Assembly: GCF_025452235.1 (NCBI RefSeq) | Contig: NZ_CP104965.1 | Span: 2,228,501 to 2,292,500, forward strand | DNA length: 64,000 nucleotides | Source: Devosia neptuniae | GTDB taxonomy: Bacteria; Pseudomonadota; Alphaproteobacteria; Rhizobiales; Devosiaceae | Direction of reading: 5' to 3' | Part shown: positions 27,883 to 36,019 of the stretch, in pieces | How positions within the stretch are numbered: the stretch's first letter is position 1 | Layout: every line of letters begins with the position of its first letter | Program-made: the position numbers and the translations under genes | Notes under the pieces: generated by a model | What the model was told of the DNA's origin: nothing | Databases searched by the model: none | What the model saw: the letters and a program-made list of their open reading frames with translations, nothing else

Positions 27883-28677
27883 TCACGCCGCGGCGCGGGA
27901 GCCTTCGTCAAAGAACAGTGCCTGGCTGATCAGGGCCTTGACCATGTCCGGATTGAAGGGCTTGGTGACGAGGAATGTCGGCTCCGGGCGTTCCCCGGTC
28001 AGCAGCCGTTCGGGGAAGGCGGTGATGAAAATCACCGGCACCGAATGGGTGTTGAGAATGTCGTTGACCGCATCGATCCCCGAGCTGCCATCGGCCAATT
28101 GGATATCGGCCAGGATCATGCGCGGATGGGTCTGGTTGAACAGGTTGACCGCTTCCTTATGGGTGCGGGCGACGCTGACCACCTTGTGGCCCAGGCTCTC
28201 CACCAACTGCTCGATATCCATGGCGATCAGCGGCTCGTCCTCGATGATCATGATTTCGGTCGCGACCTGGCGGGAAATGTCGACCGAGGCCTCATCGAGC
28301 AGATCGGCGAACTTGCTGTCGCTGACACCCAGAATTTCGGCGGCCTGGGCATGGGTAAAGCCTTCGACGGCCACCAGCAGGAAGGCTTGGCGCGGCTTGG
28401 GACCCAGATTGGCGAGGTTGCGCGCCGCGCGTTTTTCCCAGGCAAAGCTGGACGCCGGCTCGGGCACGGGAATAGCTGAGGACGAGAAGAGGGCAGAGAA
28501 CAACTTATAGAGCGCGATACGATCGCTGGACGCTTCGGGAAACAGAGAAATGTCGGCGATGAGAGCTTCGAGAGTTGCCGCTACATAGGCGTCTCCGGAC
28601 GTCTGCGATCCGGTTACGGCGCGGGAAAACCGCCGTAGATACGGCAAATGCGGAGCAATCCGCGTGGACAAAGTCAT
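27883..28677 (-). CDS. phyR: PhyR, general stress anti-anti-sigma response regulator
   Basis: 264 aa. N-terminal half is a sigma-factor-like (sigma2/sigma4 mimic) domain (PHLPYLRRFSRAVTGSQTSGD, KPRQAFLLVAVEGFTHAQAAEILGVSDSKF); C-terminal half is a receiver with phospho-acceptor Asp191 (ILADIQLADG), EDEPLIAMDIE pocket and VTKPF lysine. When phosphorylated, PhyR binds NepR and frees EcfG. Divergent from nepR-ecfG, as in other alphaproteobacteria. A perfect EcfG promoter lies 48 nt upstream, giving positive feedback. The frame remains open far upstream only because of an antisense shadow of ecfG. Confidence 0.96.
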   Translation of the reverse strand: MTLSTRIAPHLPYLRRFSRAVTGSQTSGDAYVAATLEALIADISLFPEASSDRIALYKLFSALFSSSAIPVPEPASSFAWEKRAARNLANLGPKPRQAFLLVAVEGFTHAQAAEILGVSDSKFADLLDEASVDISRQVATEIMIIEDEPLIAMDIEQLVESLGHKVVSVARTHKEAVNLFNQTHPRMILADIQLADGSSGIDAVNDILNTHSVPVIFITAFPERLLTGERPEPTFLVTKPFNPDMVKALISQALFFDEGSRAAA

Positions 28678-28724
28678 ATAAGAACTCCCAATGACGCTTA
28701 GATCGTGGACCCACGAAACCCTTA

Positions 28725-28749
28725 AACGGGTGGAGAATGCAAAAGTTCC
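28725..28749 (-). promoter_or_regulatory. EcfG-type promoter of phyR
   Basis: On the minus strand GGAAC-N16-CGTT, an exact EcfG consensus. The -10 element is 48 nt before the phyR ATG. It is back to back with the nepR promoter (GTTCC at 28745, GGAAC at 28758). Confidence 0.85.
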
Positions 28750-28757
28750 GCCAGTGT

Positions 28758-28782
28758 GGAACTTTTTGAGCGGTTGCACATT
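28758..28782 (+). promoter_or_regulatory. EcfG-type promoter of nepR-ecfG (one mismatch)
   Basis: GGAAC-N16-CATT: exact -35 with one mismatch in the -10 (CGTT expected). It lies 42 nt before the nepR ATG and diverges from the phyR promoter. Confidence 0.6.
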
Positions 28783-28823
28783 TAGCTCGCCAAAGGGCCA
28801 ACTTGGACGGCAAAGACATAGGC

Positions 28824-29045
28824 ATGATAAAGGACAAACTGGTGACCCAGCAACGTATGCGAACGCAGACGGGGCGGGCAGATGATGGGCTGGGTCCAAA
28901 TTCGGACATCGGCGCGCGTTTGCGTGCACTCTATGGGGCCGTGCAGGACGAAGGCGTTCCCGACCAACTTCTCGATTTGTTGGAAAAGCTCGATAGCGCC
29001 GAACAAGCGCAAAAGGCCAAGACCGCTTCTCGTGACGGGGAGTAA
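28824..29045 (+). CDS. nepR: NepR, anti-sigma factor of EcfG
   Basis: 73 aa. The central NepR motif IGARLRALYGAVQDEGVPDQLLDLLEKLD (helix-proline-helix that grips EcfG or PhyR) is complete; the N- and C-termini are short and disordered, as usual. ATG 28824 chosen; an upstream in-frame TTG (28803) and a downstream ATG (28857) are alternatives, and no start has a strong SD. It ends 4 nt before ecfG, the normal nepR-ecfG arrangement. Confidence 0.92.
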   Translation: MIKDKLVTQQRMRTQTGRADDGLGPNSDIGARLRALYGAVQDEGVPDQLLDLLEKLDSAEQAQKAKTASRDGE

Positions 29046-29049
29046 CGGC

Positions 29050-29604
29050 ATGACCGCCGAACCGACCTCGTTCAAGCGCGAGATGCTTGCCACATTGCCC
29101 AGCCTGCGCGCCTTTGCGGTCTCCCTGACCGGCAAGCACGACAAGGCGGACGATCTGGTGCAGGACACCGTCATGAAGGCTTGGGCCAAGCAGTCCAGCT
29201 TCGAGATGGGCACCAATATCAAGGCCTGGCTTTTCACCATCCTGCGCAACGAATTCTATAGCCAGATGCGCAAGCGTGGCCGCGAAGTGCAGGATAGCGA
29301 TGGCGCCTTCACCGAACGGCTTTCCGTGCATCCCTCGCAATATGGCTCGATGGACATGCAGGACTTCAAAAAGGCCCTGGCCCAATTGCCCGACGATCAG
29401 CGCGAAGCGGTGATCCTGATCGGGGCCTCCGGATTTTCCTATGAGGAAGCCGCCGAGATCTGCGATTGCGCCATCGGCACGATGAAGAGCCGCGTCAGCC
29501 GTGCCCGCACGCGTCTGCAGGATATCCTCAAGATATCCGGCGAAGCCGATTACGGTCCCGATGCCGTCTCTGCACAGGTGACCACGCACAACCACTCGTT
29601 CTAA
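29050..29604 (+). CDS. ecfG: EcfG, general stress ECF sigma factor
   Basis: 184 aa ECF15-type sigma factor. Region 2 LPSLRAFAVSLTGKHDKADDLVQDTVMKAW and region 4 LPDDQREAVILIGASGFSYEEAAEICDCAIGTMKSRVSRAR are complete. It directs RNA polymerase to GGAAC-N16/17-CGTT promoters, several of which are in this window. Start ATG 29050, 4 nt after nepR. The TAA overlaps, tail to tail, the TAG of the receiver gene on the other strand by 2 nt. Confidence 0.95.
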   Translation: MTAEPTSFKREMLATLPSLRAFAVSLTGKHDKADDLVQDTVMKAWAKQSSFEMGTNIKAWLFTILRNEFYSQMRKRGREVQDSDGAFTERLSVHPSQYGSMDMQDFKKALAQLPDDQREAVILIGASGFSYEEAAEICDCAIGTMKSRVSRARTRLQDILKISGEADYGPDAVSAQVTTHNHSF

Positions 29605-29969
29605 GCCGATTGGGTGAGCGCCAGCGTGATGGCGCTCACCAGGTCAGCCTCCGGAAATGGCTTGACCAGGATGGGCGCTCCGGGCGCATCCGTCAGGCCG
29701 GCATGCAGTGCGTGATCTGCAGTGGTGATGATCAGGCGGATGCCGGCTGCGGTGAGACCACGCAGCAATTCGATACTGTCGGGTTGATCGGCACGGAATT
29801 CGACAATAGCCAGTTGATAGTCCGGCCAGCGCTCGCGCAGCGACAAGGCCTCAGCCACGCTACGGGCGCAGACGCATTGGCCGACATTGCGGTCTTCCAG
29901 CACGCGCTGAATATCGAGTGCGATGAGAAATTCTTCCTCGACGATGAGGACCGTCTGTCCGGTGAGCAT
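29601..29969 (-). CDS. Degenerate single-domain receiver (phospho-acceptor Asp replaced by Glu)
   Basis: 122 aa, receiver fold only. The strand that normally ends in the phospho-acceptor Asp reads LAIVEFRADQPD, so Glu57 is at that position; the acidic pocket is EEEF instead of the usual acidic pair with Asp, while the switch Thr (ITTADH) and Lys (LVKPF) remain. An Asp-to-Glu change often mimics permanent activation. It is convergent with ecfG, overlapping at the stop codons. It probably acts as a phosphorylation-independent partner in the stress phosphorelay (inference). Confidence 0.82.
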   Translation of the reverse strand: MLTGQTVLIVEEEFLIALDIQRVLEDRNVGQCVCARSVAEALSLRERWPDYQLAIVEFRADQPDSIELLRGLTAAGIRLIITTADHALHAGLTDAPGAPILVKPFPEADLVSAITLALTQSA

Positions 29970-30042
29970 TGGCCTGTCCGTAACGCTAAAGCCACCACAT
30001 GCGGCCAGGCGTTTTCACTGTCATTTAAATTTGACATGTCGC

Positions 30043-30067
30043 GGAACGGCCACTTGCTGGTATCGTT
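30043..30067 (+). promoter_or_regulatory. EcfG-type promoter of the Crp/Fnr gene
   Basis: GGAAC-N16-CGTT, an exact EcfG consensus, ending 40 nt before the predicted start at 30108. Confidence 0.8.
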
Positions 30068-30107
30068 GTTTGTGGCAGCGTCGCTACCTTCCCCTTAATG
30101 GTGCCAA

Positions 30108-30863
30108 TTGAGTCTTGTTCTTACCGGGTCCGCCCGCAGCGTGTCGTGTGAGCACTGCCCGCTGCATGCGATGCCGCAGTTCCGCGCGTTCACGCCTGAG
30201 GAACTCAAATTCATCGCGTCGTTCAAAATCGGCGAACTGAATGCGGAAACCGGCACGGTCGTGCTGCAGGAGGGTGCCCACAATGCCCATCTTTATACGC
30301 TGCTGTCGGGTTGGGCCTTTCGCTACAAGACCCTGGAAGATGGCCGGCGCCAGATCCTGAATTATATGCTGCCGGGAGATTTGCTGGGCCTGCAGGGCTC
30401 GGTGATCGGGGACATGGAGCATTCGGTCGAGGCGCTATCGCCAGTGGTGCTCTGCGTGTTCCGGCGCGACAAGCTGGACGAGTTGTTCCGCAATCATCCG
30501 GGATTGGGCTTCGATATCGCCTGGCTCGCCTCGCGCGAGGAGCGCATGCTGGACGAGCATTTGCTGAGCATTGGCCGGCGCAGCGCATTGGAGCGCGCAG
30601 CCTATCTCCTGGCATTTCTGCATAAGCGAGCCGAAGCGGTGCAAGCCAGCAAGGGTGAGCTCATCGTGCTGCCGATCTCGCAATTGCATGTGGCCGACAC
30701 GCTGGGCCTGTCGATCGTGCACACCAACAAGACCTTGCGCAAACTGGCCGATCGCGGGCTGATCCGCTGGCTGGACCGGACTTGTCGAGTGCTCGATGTG
30801 GCAGGGCTGATGGAGCTTGCCGGGTGGGAGGGACCCTCAGAACGCCGCCGGCCATTGATCTGA
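30108..30863 (+). CDS. Crp/Fnr-family transcriptional regulator
   Basis: About 251 aa. N-terminal cNMP-binding-like beta roll (ETGTVVLQEGAHNAHLYTLLSGWAFRYKTLEDGRRQILNYMLPGDLLG), dimerisation helix, and C-terminal winged helix (LPISQLHVADTLGLSIVHTNKTLRKLADRGLI). An N-terminal C-x2-C (SCEHCPLH) plus a Cys after the beta roll hint at an Fnr-like metal or redox site, but the full four-Cys Fnr set is not evident. The start is uncertain: TTG 30108 or GTG 30141, neither with a clear SD. An exact EcfG promoter precedes it, so it is a likely second-tier stress regulator. Confidence 0.85.
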   Translation: MSLVLTGSARSVSCEHCPLHAMPQFRAFTPEELKFIASFKIGELNAETGTVVLQEGAHNAHLYTLLSGWAFRYKTLEDGRRQILNYMLPGDLLGLQGSVIGDMEHSVEALSPVVLCVFRRDKLDELFRNHPGLGFDIAWLASREERMLDEHLLSIGRRSALERAAYLLAFLHKRAEAVQASKGELIVLPISQLHVADTLGLSIVHTNKTLRKLADRGLIRWLDRTCRVLDVAGLMELAGWEGPSERRRPLI

Positions 30864-30963
30864 TGGCTATGGCCGCAAAACCGCCATCGCCATGGTGCAT
30901 GGCTCAGCTCACGATTCTTCCAGAGGGGCGCGGCCGTCCTGAGCTTTCCGCTGGACTGCCGGG

Positions 30964-32367
30964 ATGATGATGGCCGAAGCACGCAATCAGGAACGCGACA
31001 CCAAGCCGCCGCGCCGGGCGAGGCCCAGGCTTGCCGTGCTGGCATCACTGGCGCTGGTCGTGCTCGCTGCGGCGGCAGCGCTTATCATGACGGCGGGCAT
31101 TGATCGGCAATTGGTCGATGTCACCCAGACCTATGAGGTGCGCAACCAGGCGCGCGAGCTGACGATTGCGCTGACCGAGGCGGAAAGCGGTCAGCGCGGT
31201 TTTATGCTGACGCAGGACCAGAAATATCTCGAGCCGTATCGGCGGGCGGTTGCCGGCATCGACACGCGGGTCAAGACGCTGGTTGCGATTACGGCCGCGG
31301 ACCCAAGGCAGGCCGACCGCGTGGCAGCGATCTCGGATTCGATCTCCATCAAACTGGCCGAGATGGCGCGGACGGTTGATCTGATCCAATCGGGCCGTCC
31401 GGGTGAGGCGCAGACGCTGATCGAAAGCGGAATGGGCGCGCGGCTGATGGACGAATTGCGCAGCGGACTCGAACAGTTCATCGGCGAGGAAAATGCCAAG
31501 CTGCTGGAGCGCAACAAGGGCATCGATCTGTCGCGCCGTGCTTTGGTCGTGGCCATCATCGTGGCGCTGGCGGGGGCCGCGATCCTTTCCTATTCGCTGT
31601 TGTCGCGCACCCAGCGCCAAGTCAGCGCGCTGGCCGAAAGCCGGACGCAATTGCTGACGCAGAACGAGGCGCTGGAAGCCCAGGTGCGGGAGCGCACCCA
31701 GGCCATTGAGGAAGCGCGCGAGCATGCCGAACATGAGCGCCAGCGCGTCGAGGCCCTGTTGCGCGACACCAACCACCGGGTCGGCAATTCGCTGGCGACC
31801 GTTTCGTCCTTGCTCGGACTGCAGCTCATGCGCACCGACTCGGATGAGGTGCGCGAGGCGCTGGAAGCCGCGCGGGCGCGGGTGCATGCGGTGGCCTCGG
31901 CTCATCGGCGGCTGCGGCTGGGGGACGATCTGGAAACCGTCAGCGCGGCGGAATTCCTGAGCGCCGTGCTGGACGATCTGCACGATACCGCCACCACGGC
32001 CAAGGCGGTGACGCTCAAGGGCGACTTTGCCGCGGTGGAGATTGGCGCACGTGACGCCACAACGATCGGCATCCTGGTGGGCGAACTGGTGACCAATGCG
32101 CTCAAGCACGCATTTCCCGATGGCAGGCAGGGCCACATCGCGGTGAGCTTCAAGCGCGACGCGGCCAATGTGCCGACGCTGCGGGTGGCCGATGACGGGG
32201 TGGGCATGGCGGCCGAGCGAACGCCTGGAGAGGGCGGCCTCGGCTCGGTGATCGTCAAGCAATTGGCCAATCAGTTCGACGGCAAACCGCACTATGAACG
32301 GGGCCCCAATGGCGGCATTGTGGTGACGGTGCCGCTTCCCGGCGTCGAGAGGGCGGCCGCCAGCTAA
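30964..32367 (+). CDS. CHASE3-HisKA_2 membrane sensor histidine kinase (PhyK candidate)
   Basis: 467 aa. A first membrane helix (~residues 24-42), a periplasmic CHASE3-like domain (VTQTYEVRNQARELTIALTEAESGQRGFMLTQDQKYL), a second helix (~195-215), a coiled coil, then HisKA_2 with phospho-acceptor His271 (DTNHRVGNSLA) and an HWE-type ATPase (LVGELVTNALKHAFPDG, VADDGVG, GGLGSVIVKQL). Membrane kinases of this type phosphorylate PhyR. Distance to phyR, only 2.3 kb, makes it the best PhyK candidate here. 100 nt after the Crp gene. Confidence 0.88.
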   Translation: MMMAEARNQERDTKPPRRARPRLAVLASLALVVLAAAAALIMTAGIDRQLVDVTQTYEVRNQARELTIALTEAESGQRGFMLTQDQKYLEPYRRAVAGIDTRVKTLVAITAADPRQADRVAAISDSISIKLAEMARTVDLIQSGRPGEAQTLIESGMGARLMDELRSGLEQFIGEENAKLLERNKGIDLSRRALVVAIIVALAGAAILSYSLLSRTQRQVSALAESRTQLLTQNEALEAQVRERTQAIEEAREHAEHERQRVEALLRDTNHRVGNSLATVSSLLGLQLMRTDSDEVREALEAARARVHAVASAHRRLRLGDDLETVSAAEFLSAVLDDLHDTATTAKAVTLKGDFAAVEIGARDATTIGILVGELVTNALKHAFPDGRQGHIAVSFKRDAANVPTLRVADDGVGMAAERTPGEGGLGSVIVKQLANQFDGKPHYERGPNGGIVVTVPLPGVERAAAS

Positions 32368-32392
32368 TGCCAGTCCCGCCCCGGAGATCGCC

Positions 32393-33295
32393 ATGCGCAT
32401 CGTAGCAATCCTCAACCGCGATGGCGGTACGCTGCGGACGATGGATCTGGAGGCTTTTGGCAAACAGGCGGTGGAGATTTTCAGCCGGAACGGTCATGCG
32501 CTCGAATGCCGGATTGTGGCTGGGCGCAATGTCGAAACCGAGCTGCGCCGTGTCGCGGACACCAGGGGCATCGATGTCATGCTCGCAGCCGGCGGCGACG
32601 GCACGATTTCGACGGCGGCAGGGATCGCCTTTGAAAGCGGCATGCCACTGGCGGTATTGCCGGCTGGTACGATGAACCTTTTCGCCCGGGCACTGCAATT
32701 GCCGCTGGATTTGACCGCGGCTATGGAAGCCGTTGCTGCCGGCGAGATTGGCGCGGTGGATATCGCCACGGCCAATGGGCGGGCTTTCGTGCATCAGTTC
32801 GGCGTCGGCGTGCATGCCAGGCTGGTGCGCATTCGCGAGCGGATGACCTATCGCAGCCGCATCGGCAAGATGCTGGCGAGCCTGCGCGCGATTGCCGAGG
32901 CTGCGGTGCGACCGCCCGAATTCGAGGCGGAAATCCACACGAGGAATGGACGCGAGCGCCTGCGAGTCTCGGGCATCGCGGTCTCCAACAATCCGTTGGG
33001 CGATGGGCATATTCCCCATGCCGACCGGTTGGATGCGGGCTTGCTGGGCGTCTATATGGCCGCGCCGATCTCCACCTGGGCGCTGATCCGGCTGGCTGTG
33101 GATGTGCTGTTGGGCAAGTGGCGGACCAGCGACGCGGTCACCGAGCAGGAGGTCGAACAGGTGACGCTGAGTTTTCCCCGGCGCAAGCACAATGCCCATG
33201 CGGTGATCGATGGCGAATTGATCAAGCTAGCGCCTTCGGTCACGCTCAAGGTGCATCCGGGCGCGCTCAAGGTATTGCTGCCCGGGCCCACGTAA
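32393..33295 (+). CDS. Diacylglycerol kinase-family lipid kinase
   Basis: 300 aa. DAGK catalytic domain with LAAGGDGTISTAAG (the nucleotide-binding GGDGT) and LPAGTMNLFARAL, where the usual GTGN reads AGTMN. The C-terminal beta domain ends DGELIKLAPSVTLKV as in YegS/DgkB relatives. Substrate lipid unknown: YegS phosphorylates phosphatidylglycerol, DgkB diacylglycerol, others long-chain bases. It starts 25 nt after the CHASE3 kinase gene, so it is probably in the same transcript. Confidence 0.87.
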   Translation: MRIVAILNRDGGTLRTMDLEAFGKQAVEIFSRNGHALECRIVAGRNVETELRRVADTRGIDVMLAAGGDGTISTAAGIAFESGMPLAVLPAGTMNLFARALQLPLDLTAAMEAVAAGEIGAVDIATANGRAFVHQFGVGVHARLVRIRERMTYRSRIGKMLASLRAIAEAAVRPPEFEAEIHTRNGRERLRVSGIAVSNNPLGDGHIPHADRLDAGLLGVYMAAPISTWALIRLAVDVLLGKWRTSDAVTEQEVEQVTLSFPRRKHNAHAVIDGELIKLAPSVTLKVHPGALKVLLPGPT

Positions 33296-33325
33296 GCGCG
33301 CGCCGCCTGATTTTTTTCCGGCTTG

Positions 33326-33350
33326 GGAACCATATTGCTTGACCCGAGTT
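33326..33350 (+). promoter_or_regulatory. Candidate EcfG promoter of the GAF-PAS kinase (one mismatch)
   Basis: GGAAC-N16-AGTT: exact -35, -10 one base off CGTT. It is 143 nt upstream of the GTG start, in the only gap between two genes of the stress island. Confidence 0.4.
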
Positions 33351-33492
33351 TAAGGGCATCGGGCCTAGCTTTGCCCCTGGTTTGACAGAAGTCAGGTCGC
33401 AGTCAGGCTCGAGTCCGCAAGGCTTCCGGTTCTCCGTTTGCGTCTTGCTCTGGTTTGAATGCGCATTTGTCGCGGAAGCGTCAGGACGAAAA

Positions 33493-35004
33493 GTGACAGA
33501 AGTGAATTCCTCCCTTCCGGACGATGTCCGCAAGGTTCTGGATGATCCAGCCCGCCTGCAGGCGCTGGCGGCGCTGGAGGTTCTCGGTACAGATCCCGAT
33601 GCCGATTTCGACCGCCTCACCCGGGTTGCGGCCCATATCTTTGGCGCCGAAATCGCGCTGGTGACGCTGATCGACAAGGAGCGGCAATGGTTCCGCGCCT
33701 GCCATGGCACTGACCTTACGGGCACATCGGCCAGCGATTCGTTTTGTGCGCATACGTTGGCCGGACCTGAGGCCATGGTGGTGCTCGACGCCACGACCGA
33801 TCCGCGTTTCATGCACAATCCATTGGTGACGGGTGAAACCGGAATACGGTTTTACGCCGGGGCGCCGATCGTCGTGGCCGGGCAGCGCCTGGGCTCGCTT
33901 TGCGTACTTGGCAAGACGGCACGAAACGCGGTCGAGCCGGCATTGCTCGATCAGCTTGTCGATCTGGCGGGTCTGGCCTCGACGCTTTTTGCCCTCAAGG
34001 ACGAGGCTCGAGTGCGGGCGCGCACGGCGGCCGCACTGCTCCGCGAAGAATGGCGCCATGCGCTTACGCTGGAAGCGGGCAATGTGGGCAGCTGGATTTG
34101 GGATATCCGGACCGGGGAAGTGGTCTGCAACGACATGTTCCGGCGGATGTATCACCTGCCCGAAAGCGGCACGATCCAGTTCGAGCAGGTGCTCGATACG
34201 GTTCATGCCGGCGACCGCGCCGCCATTGAAGACAGCATCCAGGCCAGCCTCAATGATGGCGTCGATTTTGCCGCCGAAGTGCGGGTGGAGCCCACGATCC
34301 GGTGGCTGACCATGCGCGGGCGGGTCTATCAACGCGATGCCGAGGGCCGGGCGCTGGTCATGATGGGGGCCTCCACCGATATTACCGAGGCCAAGCAGAG
34401 CGCCGAGCATACGCGGCTCCTGCTGCGTGAGCTCAATCACCGGGTCAAGAACACGCTGGCCATGATCCAATCGGTGGCCCGCCAGACAATCCGGCAGAAT
34501 CCCGATCCCAAGGCGTTCATCGAAGCGTTTTCCGGCCGTCTGCGCACGATTTCGGATGCGCATGTGCTGCTGGCCGACCGCGACTGGAGCGGGGTGCATC
34601 TTTATGAGGTGATTGCCTCCCAGTTGGGCCCAGATTTCCTGGAACATCCTGACCGCGCCACAGTCAATGGACCGGACATGATGCTGCCGGCCGACCATGC
34701 GGTTGGATTGGGATTGATCCTGCATGAATTGACCACCAATGCGCATCGCCATGGCGCCTGGTCCACCAATCGGGGCGTGGTCAATATCTATTGGGAAAAG
34801 CGGGAAGCGCCGGTACCGGGGCTGATGCTGCGCTGGCGTGAAAGCGAGGGCCCGGCCGTGGCGCCGCCGCGCGATTATGGCCTGGGCACCAAGTTGATCG
34901 AGCGCAGCCTGGCCAAGGTACTCGATAGCGATGTCAAGTTGCGCTTCGATCCCGGCGGGGTCGCCGCCGAGATCTGGATGCCGCTGCCGGTCGAGCAGGT
35001 CTGA
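33493..35004 (+). CDS. GAF-PAS-HWE histidine kinase
   Basis: 503 aa, cytoplasmic. GAF domain (residues ~18-170, with FRACHGTDLTGTSASDSFCAHTL and FYAGAPIVVAGQRLGSLCVLG), a PAS domain (~198-305, GNVGSWIWDIRTGEVVCND ... MGASTDITEAKQ), then HWE kinase with His316 (LRELNHRVKNTLAMIQSVARQT) and the HWE ATPase (LGLILHELTTNAHRHGAW). Start GTG 33493 preceded by AGGA; the frame is open to 33382 but the extra residues look non-coding. The architecture resembles bacteriophytochrome/LOV-type HWE kinases lacking their chromophore domain. A possible input into PhyR. Confidence 0.88.
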   Translation: MTEVNSSLPDDVRKVLDDPARLQALAALEVLGTDPDADFDRLTRVAAHIFGAEIALVTLIDKERQWFRACHGTDLTGTSASDSFCAHTLAGPEAMVVLDATTDPRFMHNPLVTGETGIRFYAGAPIVVAGQRLGSLCVLGKTARNAVEPALLDQLVDLAGLASTLFALKDEARVRARTAAALLREEWRHALTLEAGNVGSWIWDIRTGEVVCNDMFRRMYHLPESGTIQFEQVLDTVHAGDRAAIEDSIQASLNDGVDFAAEVRVEPTIRWLTMRGRVYQRDAEGRALVMMGASTDITEAKQSAEHTRLLLRELNHRVKNTLAMIQSVARQTIRQNPDPKAFIEAFSGRLRTISDAHVLLADRDWSGVHLYEVIASQLGPDFLEHPDRATVNGPDMMLPADHAVGLGLILHELTTNAHRHGAWSTNRGVVNIYWEKREAPVPGLMLRWRESEGPAVAPPRDYGLGTKLIERSLAKVLDSDVKLRFDPGGVAAEIWMPLPVEQV

Positions 35005-35010
35005 GGCGGA

Positions 35011-35445
35011 TCAGTCGTCGTTGTCGTCGGCGTTGCGGACCAGCAGGAATGCTGCCAGCGCCGCAGCAGGAAGGCCCAGCTTGCGAATGACAGGCGAGCG
35101 CAACAGCACCGGCAATGCGGTCAATGCAGCGGTCGTGACGAAGGCGCCGGTTTCGCTGGAACGGCGGCGTTCGACGGTGCGACGTTTTCGATTGCTCTCC
35201 CCGATCTGTGCGCCGGCAAAGACTGCCAGGGCCAGTACGAGAAAAACGCCGCCCAGGACCAGCGCCGCATAGATCGGTCCGATCTGGGTGGCGAGAGCAA
35301 AAAAGCCCGCCGCCACGAGGAAGAAGCAGCCCAGCAGCAGGAAGAGGCTGATCACCGCATAGACAATCGCGAGCTTCTTGGCCCGATCGGTAATCGCCTC
35401 GACCTCGATGCCGAGCAGGGCCGCGAGGGGGACCAGTAAATTCAT
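35011..35445 (-). CDS. Small membrane protein of holin-X/YqjE type
   Basis: 144 aa. Two strong membrane helices (LAIVYAVISLFLLLGCFFLVAAGFF and AALVLGGVFLVLALAVFAG) as in holin-X/YqjE proteins, then an Arg-rich loop (NRKRRTVERRRSS) and a third hydrophobic segment before an acidic end NADDNDD. It starts 5 nt after the DUF883 gene; the same pairing (yqjD-yqjE) occurs in E. coli, where YqjD binds stationary-phase ribosomes at the membrane. Likely part of the EcfG stress regulon by operon position. Confidence 0.75.
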   Translation of the reverse strand: MNLLVPLAALLGIEVEAITDRAKKLAIVYAVISLFLLLGCFFLVAAGFFALATQIGPIYAALVLGGVFLVLALAVFAGAQIGESNRKRRTVERRRSSETGAFVTTAALTALPVLLRSPVIRKLGLPAAALAAFLLVRNADDNDD

Positions 35446-35450
35446 GATGC

Positions 35451-35816
35451 CTAGCGCCGCGAGAGCAGAGCGAGAATGAAGCCGATGCCCACCGCGCTCG
35501 CCACCGCGGTCAGCGGCTTTTCGCGAATGGTGTCCTTCAGCTGCCGCTCAAGTTCCCCGGCCTGGTCCTGCACGTCCTCGATGACGTTCTGGCCCTGACG
35601 TTGCAGATGGCGGGCTTCGCTTTTGGCGACGTCCTTGACTTCATTGACCTTGTCGCTGCTGAGGCGGGCCAGGGTTGCGGCGATCCCCTTGAGGTCGTCC
35701 TGCAACTGGGCGATCTGGTCTTCCAGGTGCTTTTCCTTGGCTCGGCTGGACGCGGCACGCGGGGCCCCGTTGGATGTCTTGCCGCGGGTGGGTGCCATTT
35801 CAGGGGTATCAGCCAT
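35451..35816 (-). CDS. DUF883 (YqjD/ElaB-like) membrane-anchored protein
   Basis: 121 aa. A long amphipathic coiled coil (residues ~25-95, rich in Glu, Lys, Gln) followed by one C-terminal helix (PLTAVASAVGIGFILALLSRR): the YqjD/ElaB/YgaM design of C-tail-anchored stress proteins. Start ATG 35816 has GGAG at the right distance; an ATG 12 nt upstream lies within the leader. An exact EcfG promoter is 28 nt upstream. First gene of a two-gene operon. Confidence 0.85.
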   Translation of the reverse strand: MADTPEMAPTRGKTSNGAPRAASSRAKEKHLEDQIAQLQDDLKGIAATLARLSSDKVNEVKDVAKSEARHLQRQGQNVIEDVQDQAGELERQLKDTIREKPLTAVASAVGIGFILALLSRR

Positions 35817-35843
35817 TAAACGCTCCATAAGTTGATGTCACTC

Positions 35844-35868
35844 AACGCCATAACGGGCGGTAGGTTCC
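35844..35868 (-). promoter_or_regulatory. EcfG-type promoter of the DUF883-holin-X operon
   Basis: On the minus strand GGAAC-N16-CGTT, exact. The -10 element ends 28 nt before the ATG at 35816. Confidence 0.82.
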
Positions 35869-35892
35869 GGGCCTGGAGCCAGGACAGAAAGA

Positions 35893-35923
35893 CACCCCGG
35901 TACGCGTTGAGCGTATCGGGGTG
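35893..35923 (-). terminator. Hairpin downstream of the DUF3309 gene
   Basis: CACCCCGGTACGC-GTTGA-GCGTATCGGGGTG: a 13-bp stem with two G-T type mispairs, ~100 nt after the DUF3309 stop and just upstream of the DUF883 promoter. On the minus strand it is followed by TCTTTCT, so it may terminate the small-gene transcript. Confidence 0.5.
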
Positions 35924-36019
35924 ACCAGGGGCGGGTGAAAGGGGGGCGACCTTCAACCCGCGGGGCGCATTCCACTAACGTGGACTCCAATACTGGTCGC
36001 GCCCTTTATCGGCTGTGCG

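Noticed and set aside
27883..29595. A 570-codon open frame on the minus strand covering phyR and antisense to nepR-ecfG
   Set aside because: Only the 264 codons from 28677 match PhyR; the rest is the reverse shadow of ecfG, and an EcfG promoter lies inside it.
29984..30000. Possible EcfG -10 (AACG) for the degenerate receiver gene
   Set aside because: No GTTCC at the required distance on the plus strand, so no full promoter.
33382..33492. In-frame extension of the GAF-PAS kinase
   Set aside because: The extra residues look like non-coding translation, and GTG 33493 has an AGGA.
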